DNA from: Tetmemena sp. SeJ-2015
Lineage: Eukaryota; Ciliophora; Spirotrichea; Sporadotrichida; Oxytrichidae
Length of the DNA stretch: 64,000 nucleotides
NCBI GenBank assembly: GCA_027382625.1
Contig: JAJKFJ010022318.1
Coordinates: forward strand, 1 to 64,000
Direction of reading: 5' to 3'
Under the pieces are notes generated by a model. That model was not told where the DNA came from, ran no database searches, and was given only the letters and a program-made list of their open reading frames with translations. Positions 47,037 to 56,032 of this stretch are shown piece after piece (position 1 is the stretch's first letter; the number at the start of each line of letters is the position of its first letter). A program made the translations under genes and the position numbers.

Positions 47037-48290
47037 TCATAGCTATAATAAACTAAATTTAATAAAAAGATCCTTCTATTGTACGAGTAAACAAGAAAAT
47101 GATGTTAAATAAATATTGATATTGTTTGAATGAGTAGCTAATTTGAATGTAGTGGCGAGTTAAAATTTATTTGTCTGGTGATAGAGTGTCTGCCGCTGAT
47201 GAATATATTGATTAAAGTTTGCTGGGGCTGTACCACACTCATTGATACCTCGCTTATCAAGCTTAATATATTTACAACTCTCTCTTGCCTCTTTGAGCAA
47301 GTATAATAATAAAATTAATTTATTTTGATTGAATGAGGATTGAGGAGATGGATTATTTTCATAATCTCCTTTCAGGGCGATATCAGAAATGCTCATGCTG
47401 TGGCACTTATTGCATATTATTATCCCTCAATCTGTAACTCATTTTAAACTTTGCCAAAATAAAAACTAATTATTTACTATAACACACAATATAGATAAAT
47501 ACTTATAAGGAATTATAGTTATATGAATTAATAGAATAAACTTATTTCCCTTTTAATTATAAAGGCTTATCTTTACTTTAAGAATTGAAATTTAAATAAA
47601 TTACTTTAAAAGATATAGATTAGAGTTGAGATATAAAATGAAAATTTTCATGAAAATAAATTTAACTCTTACTATATTATAGGCTGGCTTGTAGTAATCT
47701 TGAGAAAAATAGTTGTTCATTTGAGAATCAGGATCCTCGTAGGACTATGAAGCGTTGCAGCGCTGTACTTGTGCCAGGGTTTGCTAGAGCTACTGGTGGT
47801 GAAAGTGTAGGTGGGGCTACAGTTTAGGAGCTGAGTTTGCGTAAGCTATCAGATTTGCAGCTTGGGTCTTCTGCCCCAGAAGCGTCTTCTGACTTTCATT
47901 GTTAATTATGCATGTGACCACAAAATATATTAAAATTCATTGTAAAGAAAGTCGATGAACTGCTCGAAGTCAGGTTTAACAATCTCTCCATAATGAAAAA
48001 TCGCTCGGTCAAGTAAATTCATAATCAAATCATACACATGTACATATAGGTATACATTTATGTATACATTGTGTACTATTTTTACTGTTTACAACCTTTT
48101 TCTGTTGATCTAAAGTTTGGGTCATAAATATTTTAGAGTAGTAAATGGTTTGTATGTGTATGGGTAAGGTTGATAATTAAATAATAATACCATAAAAGAT
48201 GCTGAAGAGCTCACAGAAGGGTCTCTGGCTGAAAAGCCACTCCCTGAAAACTGTATTAAATGACTTAAATCGCTCTTAATCTGTTCTTGG
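47037..48290 (-). CDS. Unknown protein with Q-rich middle and CxxC-type C-terminus
   Basis: Upstream MDS near 48,250-48,180: EQIKSDLSHLIQFSGSGF and SARDPSVSSSASF. Next, from ATG 48022: MNLLDRAIFHYGEIVKPDFE then QFIDFLYNE. Pointer ACAATGAA (plus TTCATTGT at 47895 and 47936) joins this to SQKTLLGQKTQAANLIAYAN, a Q/H-rich stretch and NNYFSQDYYKPAYN. Another MDS (47,430-47,160) begins ICNKCHSMSISDIALKGDY and contains ESCKYIKLDKRGINECG, where the cysteines could bind zinc. The last frame reaches TGA at 47037-47039, but the true stop may be earlier. The start is either 48022 or in the upstream MDS. No family recognised. Confidence 0.55.
47903..47943. other. IES, pointer ACAATGAA
   Basis: TTCATTGT (plus strand) at 47895-47902 and 47936-47943, offset 41 bp; an 8-bp pointer. 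Excision joins FIDFLYNE to SQKTLLGQK. Confidence 0.87.
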
Positions 48291-48881
48291 TTAATAATTT
48301 TTCTATGTAAACAGCTCTTCTAATATTGCCAAAATTATATATATTTTACGATAATTTTCTGTTAAAGAATAAAGAACAATTTTTGTTTGTTTATAATAAT
48401 TCCGCCTAGATTTTAGTCATGGAAATATTTTTCCTTATCCAATCGAATCGTCGTTTGTAAAATTTAATCACACATCGAATGACCATCTTAACTCAATATA
48501 AACACATTAAGATAAGAAAAATAATACTTACAGATTAAAAATGATCTTAAACTTCACATCCCCTCTCACTATGATTTTTAAAAATTTTACTCAAATTTGA
48601 ACTATATAAGAACAGTATACTTAAATTTTCTATGCTGTTGTTTCTTAAAAATCTCATGGAGGAGGAGGTGATTTCTATTTATACACATGTCTCTATTCTT
48701 CTAAAATTTTAATGAAATTATTTATTAGGTGATAAGAGGATTCTCTTGAATGAGATTTGAGGTTAAAAAAGAATATAATAAGTGTTTGAGGTTGCTTGAG
48801 GAATTAAAATTTATTTTTTCTCTAAAGTGGTATCCTCCTCTCTCAATTAATCTTCTATCTAAAACTATAATAGAATTTGAA
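48291..48881. other. AT-rich intergenic DNA
   Basis: Between divergently transcribed genes; no ORF or motif supported. Confidence 0.5.
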
Positions 48882-49364
48882 ATGGAAATTTAGAATCTAG
48901 TGTGTAGTAAGTTGCGTGTTTAAATTCTCTACCCTAGTCTATAGCAGGTCTATTCTCTGGGTGGTAGGTTTCATGGCTCCCAAACTTCCCTGTCCATCCA
49001 TATAATATATTTATTACATTTAACTTATTTAAGTTAGTCCGAGGGTGTGAGAGTTTGGGAAAATTGCAAAACAAGCAGTATCTATAAGAAATTTGACTAT
49101 TTAATATATTGCCCAATTTGTAATCATTAAATAGCACATTCAAAAAAAATTTAAAGTTTCATATTTTTATCTATTTCAATTTAGAATTGATATAGTGATA
49201 ATTACTCTAATTTTAGGGGAGAGTGTTAATGCTTGAGCTGTGAATTTAAGGAAAAGCCATTCTAAATTTCAAAAACTTGGCCGCAGACTTATTCTTATCA
49301 CTACCAAGTTTATAGAATTAATAATAGAGCATCTAGAAGTTTTAGTCATAATATTTTAGCGTGA
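48882..49364 (+). CDS. Small putative zinc-binding protein
   Basis: From ATG 48882: MEIQNLVCSKLRVQILYPSL, then EGVRVWENCKTSSIYKKFDY leading to YCPICNHQIAHSKKNLKFH, a C-x2-C...H...H arrangement, closed by TGA near 49,199. A second segment from about 49,215 reads GECQCLSCEFKEKPFQISKT and WPQTYSYHYQVYRINNRASR, with C-x-C-x2-C, ending at TGA 49362-49364. The cysteine pairs suggest one or two zinc-binding knuckles, LITAF-like or RING-like order not provable. An IES must separate the segments (49,170-49,210, AT-rich). The opposite strand is also open here (48,934-49,143) but lacks paired motifs. Confidence 0.5.
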
Positions 49365-49469
49365 AGGCTAGTCAAAATAACAAATAAAATAATAGAGTTA
49401 GTTGAGAAAATACAAGAAAATATTAATGATTTCTTGTTTATTTTAAGTTAGTTTCTTCATATAATCAAA

Positions 49470-50336
49470 ATGGTTGAAGGTATTTACAACAAGGGATTGA
49501 ACAGAGGCAAGGGAACTCTCGTGGGTAACTGGTACGAAGAGCGCTCTCTCAGAGAGTTCACTGGAGTAGGCAGAACTAAACTCAAATACCATATCCTCTT
49601 ATTGAATCTAATAGAGGTGCTCTTAAAATAGTTTATCGTAAGGGAGCACATCCCAAAGAGGCACCTCAATTTCGAAGAGCCAATCGTAACTGATAAGAAA
49701 TTTGATAGTACCCACGAAGAGGATCTACGGCGAGAGGAAGGATCAACTCATGTACACTGAAAACTTCTACTATGGCGAAAAATGTTGAACAATTTATCAT
49801 CAATTCTATATCTTACATTCCAAATGGCAAGAGCAAGAACCCCGCAGACGCATTGCCCAGAGTAGGACAGCTAAACAAGCGCAAGGAGCAGGAGTTCATG
49901 GACATCATAGCCAGAGAACTCAAGGAAAAGGAGGAAGAGGAGGAGAGACAGAGAAACGCTCGCTTCTTTGAAACCACCACCGGCAAGACTAATTATAAGA
50001 GAAATTTTTTATCGCTTTGGTATTATGTATTGCTGAAAGACTTTCCAAAAGAAGGATCTGTAATAAAACACAGTGGGCAGAAAAGTAATGAAGAATCAAG
50101 ATGGTGTGCTTGTGCCCTTCGACTAGACTCTTATTAACCTTGACTACTATTCTATAAAGAAAAAAAACTTATAAGTCAATTCAATATATACAGAATAATT
50201 ATTCAATAGTGAGAGAAAACCCTTTCGCGATTGGGTAAAGGAGTTTCGCCCAGTTTCGAAAAGAGGCAATTATATATTCATAACAAAGGAGAGAAGCATG
50301 TTTCTGAAGCTGTACGAAATAAAGCGGATGACTTGA
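49470..50336 (+). CDS. Conserved-looking small protein, possible ciliary microtubule inner protein
   Basis: From ATG 49470: MVEGIYNKGLNRGKGTLVGN, WYEERSLREFTGVGR, then HIPKRHLNFEEPIVTDKKF, IYGERKDQLMYTENFYYG, KSKNPADALPRVGQLNKRK, a charged helix (EQEFMDIIARELKEKEEEEE), NARFFETTTGKTFQKKDL and NTVGRKVMKNQDGVLVPFD. The ETTT...F..KDL..NTVGR..M..QDG pattern and the lack of any enzyme motif recall small ciliary MIP proteins; I cannot name one, so this is inference. Three IESs (pointers ATGGC, AAGACT, TATTC) each have an offset of exactly 52 bp. A frame switch between KKFDST and KRIYGE is unexplained. The 3' end is ambiguous: the TATTC join leads to TGA 50305-50307, another frame (RDWVKEFRPVSKRG) to TGA 50334-50336. 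Confidence 0.75.
49777..49828. other. IES, pointer ATGGC, offset 52
   Basis: ATGGC at 49772-49776 and 49824-49828. Excision joins TENFYYG to KSKNPADAL. Confidence 0.88.
49991..50042. other. IES, pointer AAGACT, offset 52
   Basis: AAGACT at 49985-49990 and 50037-50042. Excision joins FETTTGKT to FQKKDLQQN. Confidence 0.88.
50153..50204. other. IES, pointer TATTC, offset 52
   Basis: TATTC at 50148-50152 and 50200-50204. Excision continues LINLDYYS into IVRENPFAIG. Confidence 0.7.
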
Positions 50337-51072
50337 TCTAAACTATTTTAACTTCACTTTGTAAAAGTATTTTGAAAGGGAGGGGATGAAAGTGAAGAAC
50401 TATATTTGATATTGCTGGCGTATTCAATAATAGAGTGTGAACTTTTTAATTGAGATTTTTTATCACAAACGTTTTCCGAACAAGACTGAAGAAAAAAAAG
50501 GTAGTGAGGACGAGTGGAAAATTCCTTTTCCCTTATTCGCTTACTTTTTACCCTTGAAAACAAGGGCTCCCTTATAAATTTTCCACCTGCAGAGCTCCAC
50601 TAGCTAAAAATAGTTCCCAGCTTTCTATATTTTTTGATCGCTTTGCAAAGTCTCTCTCTCTCTTTCGAATCATATGAGAGAGAAAAAATAACTTTAACTT
50701 TTTTTTATCTAAGAATATAAATGTGATATATGTTTTATATGATTTTTATATATTATATAATTTTGATTTATGAGGAATATTCGTTGCTGGAATAAATTTT
50801 AAGTGGGTGGTGATAGATATCAGAGAGTGTTTGGTGCTAATTAATAGCTAAATTGGAGGAATAGTGATTGCAATGACTATTTATAAGTTAAAGTTTAATC
50901 TCTACTAAGTATACTAAGAATATTTATGATATGTTGAGGCACATTCAACAGTTTAATAATTTAATAACCCTTAAGAGAGATTACAAACAAAATACAAAAA
51001 AAATATTACAAAATGCATTAAACAAAAAACCCACTTTTCATTTTCTGTGAAAAACATAAATTTAAATTTAAG
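50337..51072. other. AT-rich intergenic DNA
   Basis: No gene supported. A CT/GA-rich patch lies near 50,645-50,690 (tctctctctctc and gagagag), a simple repeat only. Confidence 0.5.
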
Positions 51073-52279
51073 ATGACCGAATTTACTATCCGAGAGTAAG
51101 AGAGAGTACAGATGAGAACTAACTCAAACCAAGTTAAGAAACAAAATTTAGACTCCGAAACTTAAAACCTTTAAGTCTCCATTTCCCACCCAGAAAATAA
51201 ATCCAGGCCCTCAATTTAAGCCGGCATCTGCTAGTTTAAGCCCAACCACTCCTTTAAATTTATTTTTTCTTTGTGATTACTCTATACAGGAGATAAAGGG
51301 ATTTAATAGTGAAGGCAAGAACAAGGCGGGGAGTGATGGTGCAAAAGATTCTGGTTAGGGTCTAAGTTACCATCCAATTAGTTTTCAATATAATTAGGGC
51401 GGTGGTGACTCTTTACTATATAGGATAGTCACTAATAAGTAGTAATCGCCTCAGCTTTTTTCACACTCAAAAATTGGAAATACACACACACTTACTTATT
51501 ATAAATAGGTAAATGCACATGCATCCATTTGAATTTATAGATTTTTATAATATTTATAATATTTTTTATTTTTTATTATCTAATTATTTTTCGCAAAGAA
51601 GCTCTTAAATTTAACAAATTGAGCTTAATAATTGTGAAATCCAGAGATTAAACAGCGTAACAGTGGCAAACTAGATCCCAGCCTGCGGTTCTTCAATCCA
51701 AAAAACTAATTTTAACAGCGAAATTTTCAACAATATAAAAAACAGCCATTTTACCAATCACTATTAAAATATCTCACACAATTATTATATTTAATCTTTT
51801 CTTATTATAAAGATTTATTTAGGAAATTCTAATTTAAAAATTATCTAAAAATATGAATGCTTCAAATTTGAATTGTATTTTATAATCGTCAACAGATCTC
51901 TTCCTCTGATAAATTTATAATGTGGTAATGAATAGTTTATATTTTATTTTTTTTCAGTGATAGAGACTTTCTTGAGGAAGAGTAAAAATATAAATAAAAT
52001 TCAGTGGGAGAGCCTGCTAAAATTTAATAAACTAGGAGCGAGGAGGATGGCGATGAAACTCCTCGCCAGTGGGTGAGGCGATTCCAGGAAGCAAGGGAAC
52101 GAGGCGAGATGCCCAAAATTGATGGGAGGATGATGGATGTTGACTTCTCCCAACCCAAGGTGGATATCTCTCATCTTTTTGACTTCAAGAAAATCTTCAA
52201 TAAACTTGGAGACGCTATTCAAATTAAGAGTCATTTTAAGATGACTTTCTAAGAAATCTCTATTCATTATGATTTCTGA
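51073..52279 (+). CDS. Unknown S/N/Q-rich protein, four or more MDSs
   Basis: ATG 51073 opens MTEFTIREQERVQMRTNSNQ. Further MDSs: TFKSPFPTQKINPGPQFKPA and SASLSPTTPLN (51,160-51,255), GFNSEGKNKAGSDGAKDSGQ then GLSYHPISFQYNQGGGDS (51,300-51,415), KQRNSGKLDPSLRFFNPKNQ (51,650-51,710), and a more structured C-terminus TRSEEDGDETPRQWVRRFQE then ARERGEMPKIDGRMMDVDF, VDISHLFDFKKIFNKLGD (52,035-52,215), ending YDF at TGA 52277-52279. The local GC rise over 52,010-52,200 is clear. Disordered N-terminal and helical C-terminal halves; no family recognised. Frame shifts between MDSs fit IESs, but pointers were not assigned. Confidence 0.55.
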
Positions 52280-52616
52280 AGGTAAATAAATAAATGTTCG
52301 ATGTTGAATTTTAAAGGCGAAAAATAATATATTATCTTTGTGTTGTTGCTGCTTAATTAAATTTACAAGCTATAAATAATGAATGGAGTTAGAGAGATCT
52401 AGAATAGATCTAGTTAAAGCGATCGTGTTTCAGAATAATTCTTCCTCATGCTAGTGCTTAGTTTGTTTCTTGATTAGTCCTTATATATTTACAAATTGAT
52501 CTTACTACAATATCATTACTCCAGATTCTTTATATGCCGATAAGTTAGGTGAATGATGGTGGTGGTGATCTTAGTTTTATATTTATTGATGGCGATGAAT
52601 TATAGTTCATTTTAAA
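52280..52616. other. AT-rich spacer between convergent genes
   Basis: No gene supported; contains short ATGGTGGTGGTGATC-type simple sequence. Confidence 0.5.
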
Positions 52617-54676
52617 GCCCCAAATCTTAAAACAATAAATTTTAAATTGTTTAAAGCATATATAAAGGGTTAATTATAAATTCTGATCATAAGAATGAGT
52701 TAATTTATTTATCTAGGCAGATTGGAATCCTCTGGTGTTTAGGGCCTCTCTTTGCTTAAGTCAGAAAAAGCATTCACCCAACTTTTAAAGCCTTATTTAA
52801 ATTTGTTATGATAAAAATCATCCATTAGTAATTGGATTGGTGCTGTTCATACCCATTGTGTTATTCAAATTTTGATCGAAAATTACTCCAGTAAAAGTTT
52901 AATTAGGAAAAAGCATGAATATATTCCCTCATAATGATGAAGCTTATAAATTAAGTTTTGTGATGGGCAATTCCTTGACCATCGACAAGCAAATCCGCAG
53001 AGTTGGGATCTCCAGATTTAGAACTATTTTTCCTCTGCGTTTGTGCGTCATTCATTTTATTCTAAGCTTCTCCTAAGTTAAGTACTATATTAAAAAAGTT
53101 GATAAAAAAAACAATGTGTGCTTCCTAAGTTTGAGATAGAGATTCTATGTTCGAATTACCTGCCTTCAGTCTTAGAAGAGACCTCTGCCATTCTGGGAGT
53201 TTATGGATTGGAGAGGTTTCCCTCTTGCTTCTTAGCATCAATTCCTAATTCAAAATTTTATTGAAGCAAAGTTTTATTGACTCTAGAGGAAGATGAAGTC
53301 AGCCATGATGTCGTTGCTTGACTATTAGTTGAAAGAAGGCGTTTCCTTCTAAAGCTACAATTTGGGTGCCTGCTAGTCCTGAGATTATTTTTAGGGAGTT
53401 TATCCATTATCCCCATTCTTAAAATTGCACAAATCTTATTAAGTTTTGCTCAATGACTGCCTTGCTTTGCTAAAGCTAGACTTCTTCTTCCTCTAAGTGT
53501 GAGCTGGGTTCACTTGATGCTGTCCATTCTAAAATTGCAACTTTATAATAATTTATAAGAGGTTTATTCCCTTGAGGGGCTAAGATAGCGAAAAGTATTT
53601 TACGATAAAGCAGATGTATTATATGGGATAGCGATATCTGAAAAATCTTGTTCTTCCTCTTCTTGTGGCAACTTTGTGGCTGATTTTTAAGAATTCATCA
53701 GCAGTTTATGTCCGCTTTAATTCAACTCAAATTCTCTAAAACACAAAGAATTTACAATACACTCAAAATAAAAGTGAATTCTTTGCTGTCTATTGAACTT
53801 TTCTTGGATTTGTGAACAACTTCAATTTGTTTAGAAGTGATTGGAGGCAGGCGCCTTTGAGAGGTCTAGCCGAAGCTAGCTACTTTAGCCACTTAAAATT
53901 ATGCCTGACTTTAAAATAACAAGAATACACACTACACACATTAGACTATATACAATGAATTTATCTGACTTTGAGAAAGCGCAGGTGCTAGAGTTTAAGC
54001 GGCCAATATTGATGATCTCTTTTTAGTTTCACTGCTCTGCGGTGCCCCTCTCTGATAGTTTAAATTTCCTGTTTTGTAGCTCAGATCTATCATCTAACCT
54101 TAAAGACACAAATACATAATTATTTTAATGAGTGACATAACTATAATTATTAAACCCTCCATAAGTCTGATTCATCTGGAATTGAGACGCACCCACGGAG
54201 AGTTTTCTTGTATCCTGAAGCAAGGTTTTATTTTGCAGCATCGTTCCCTAGAAGTTAGAATGAGTAGTGGCAAGGGAATGAATCATTTAGCTTGTCTCCC
54301 CATTTTGAAGACGGACCGCTGAAAATTATTATCCTCAAATTTAGACTAATAAGATATCCTAATTCATTTACAATTAATGCTTTTGATATTTTGGATCGGT
54401 AAAAGGGATGAATTATTAATTAGGATGATTCGATTTTTCAAACTCCTGAGAGTATTCATTCTGATTATTCAGGATGTTTGCCTCCTTGCTTTTTTCTGAA
54501 CTAAATGGGTAATTATAGTAACTGAAAATTCTATTATATTATCTATCTATGATAAATGGGTTGTGGAAACGAGCTGTGTTGTTGGTGTTTAGAAACTATG
54601 AACCTATCTGTGAGTTACTTCTGACCTTGTTCTATCTCTTCCTCGTCAGAGTTTACTCCACATTCGGACTATCCAT
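52617..54676 (-). CDS. Unknown Q/S/N-rich protein, several MDSs
   Basis: Starts MDSPNVEQTLTRKRQNKVRS at 54676. Segments in order: YPFSSEKSKEANILNNQNEY and QQFIPFTDPKYQKH (54,500-54,370), NKTLLQDTRKLSVGASQFQM (54,220-54,160), GNLNYQRGAPQSSETKKRSS (54,070-54,000), SQRRLPPITSKQIEVVHKSK (53,870-53,800), EFLKISHKVATRRGRTRFF (53,690), SSEPSSHLEEEEV, DKLPKNNLRTSRHPNCSFRR (53,400), GNLSNPQTPRMAEVSSKTEG (53,210), NSSKSGDPNSADLLVDGQGI (53,010) and SDLSKERPQTPEDSNLPR (52,760). Basic, low-complexity, probably largely disordered; many Ser-Pro/Thr-Pro sites. The end is uncertain; the TGA given is the first in the last frame. It lies 34 bp downstream of the stop of the membrane-protein gene on the same strand. 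Confidence 0.6.
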
Positions 54677-54710
54677 GTTATACTTTATAAGATTGAGTAT
54701 GATTTAACAA

Positions 54711-55364
54711 TCAATTATTGATGTTGCTAGTTGAATGTTAATGATTGTCGTGGCCACCTTTCTTGAGGGGATTTTTACTGCTGGCTCCTTCCTCTAGATC
54801 TTCTGAGTTATCTTCCTTGCTCCCATTTTCCTTCTCATCGTCCTCCTCGTCATAGTACTCTTCCTCATCCTCAGCTTCGAGAAAAATTAAAGGCATCTCT
54901 TTCATAAGTGTTATGAAAAACGAGTATGGGGACTTCGATGTCTCTGGCTTTGAGGTTTTTATAGCACTGCCTTATTAGATCTTGCTACTTATCACTCACG
55001 TTTTCGCTATTGTAGAAATTATACAGATCAACTTATAGACAAATTCGTATATCTATGTATTGAATCAGCAATCTGCTTGGAAGAAATGATAGCCTTGGTA
55101 AAGATAAGCTCAGTGAAGGTCTTGCTCTTGCCGAATATCCCCCGCGAACTTTTCTTTACCTAAGTAACATAGCAGAACGCCTCCCCCTCTATCAGATCCT
55201 GCTTCAGCTGCTTGTTGCGGTAAAAAAACTCTTATACTTACATACAAAGAGTCATTTTTAATTTATTATATTATATTACGGTACTTAAGGAATACACATA
55301 CGAGGACAGTGAAAAGTAAGGTGCCGAGGAGGCAACCTATGATAATATAAACCCATGTTTCCAT
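54711..55364 (-). CDS. Small single-pass membrane protein with acidic tail
   Basis: Fully joinable gene of about 175 aa in four MDSs. Residues 1-27: METWVYIIIGCLLGTLLFTV then LVCVFLKYRN, an N-terminal membrane anchor followed by a basic stop-transfer stretch. Then KQLKQDLIEGEAFCYVTQVK and KSSRGIFGKSKTFTELIFTK, a helical middle (QQDLIRQCYKNLKARDIEVP) and a very acidic region (EAEDEEEYYDEEDDEKENG), ending SKNPLKKGGHDNHQHSTSN and TGA at 54711-54713. IES pointers TACCG, TGAT and TTTTTC restore frame at each junction. Likely type I/III membrane protein with cytosolic C-terminus (inference from charge). No family recognised. Confidence 0.8.
54887..54920. other. IES, pointer TTTTTC
   Basis: GAAAAA (plus strand) at 54881-54886 and 54915-54920, offset 34 bp. 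Excision joins EVPILVF to LEAEDEEEYY. Confidence 0.87.
55031..55067. other. IES, pointer TGAT
   Basis: ATCA (plus strand) at 55027-55030 and 55064-55067, offset 37 bp. Excision joins SSKQIAD to LYNFYNSEN and removes an in-frame TGA. Confidence 0.85.
55223..55283. other. IES, pointer TACCG
   Basis: CGGTA (plus strand) at 55218-55222 and 55279-55283, offset 61 bp. Excision joins VCVFLKYR to NKQLKQD. Confidence 0.88.
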
Positions 55365-56032
55365 TATATTTAAAGAAGTAGTAGTTTATTAGAATAATCT
55401 AAATAATTAAAGTAGATACTTCCCACTACCACTATTCAAACAAGCCTTCACCTCCTATTATACATGAATCATCATCATCAGCAGCAATAGCATCAGTTTA
55501 TTAATACTCTTCAACTTAAATAAGCAGCTAAAAATTATTGTTTTAAAATTCACTTCTAATTGCTAAACTTAAATGCAACAACAACAACAACAAATTAAGA
55601 GTAAGTTAAGTTCAAATTTATCTTATATAGTATAAATATATAAATACTAAATGAAATTAATCATCTTTAACATTATTATTGATCGTAAAAATAAGATTGA
55701 AGAAGTTTAACACCGATTAATTAAAAAAGAAAGTGGGTTGTTTTCCTATTATCCGCCAATAATTGCAAATGTAAAATTTTAATAAATCGGCAATTAAAAA
55801 GCAAATTATTTCGAAAAAGGGATGATAAGGCTTCTAATGAGCTATCATGAATTTATCAAACGAGATTCCTCACTTCCAAATCAAACCTAAAAATGGTGAT
55901 GAGCATAAACATTTTTAGCTTTATTTTAAATAAAGAATCTTTAAGAATAAATTCATAGTAATTTTCATAATCTTCTAATCTTGCTTCCATTGAAGTTTCA
56001 CTTGTTAGTTTTGGTTGGGAATTGCATCCTCA
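55365..56032. other. Intergenic, AT-rich
   Basis: No gene supported. Contains a short (CAA)n run near 55,579 and an ATC-repeat near 55,470. It separates the 5' end of the membrane-protein gene from the 3' end of the LRR gene. Confidence 0.5.

Noticed and set aside
50645..50690. CT/GA simple repeat as regulatory element
   Set aside because: Short simple-sequence repeat with no positional relation to a gene start.
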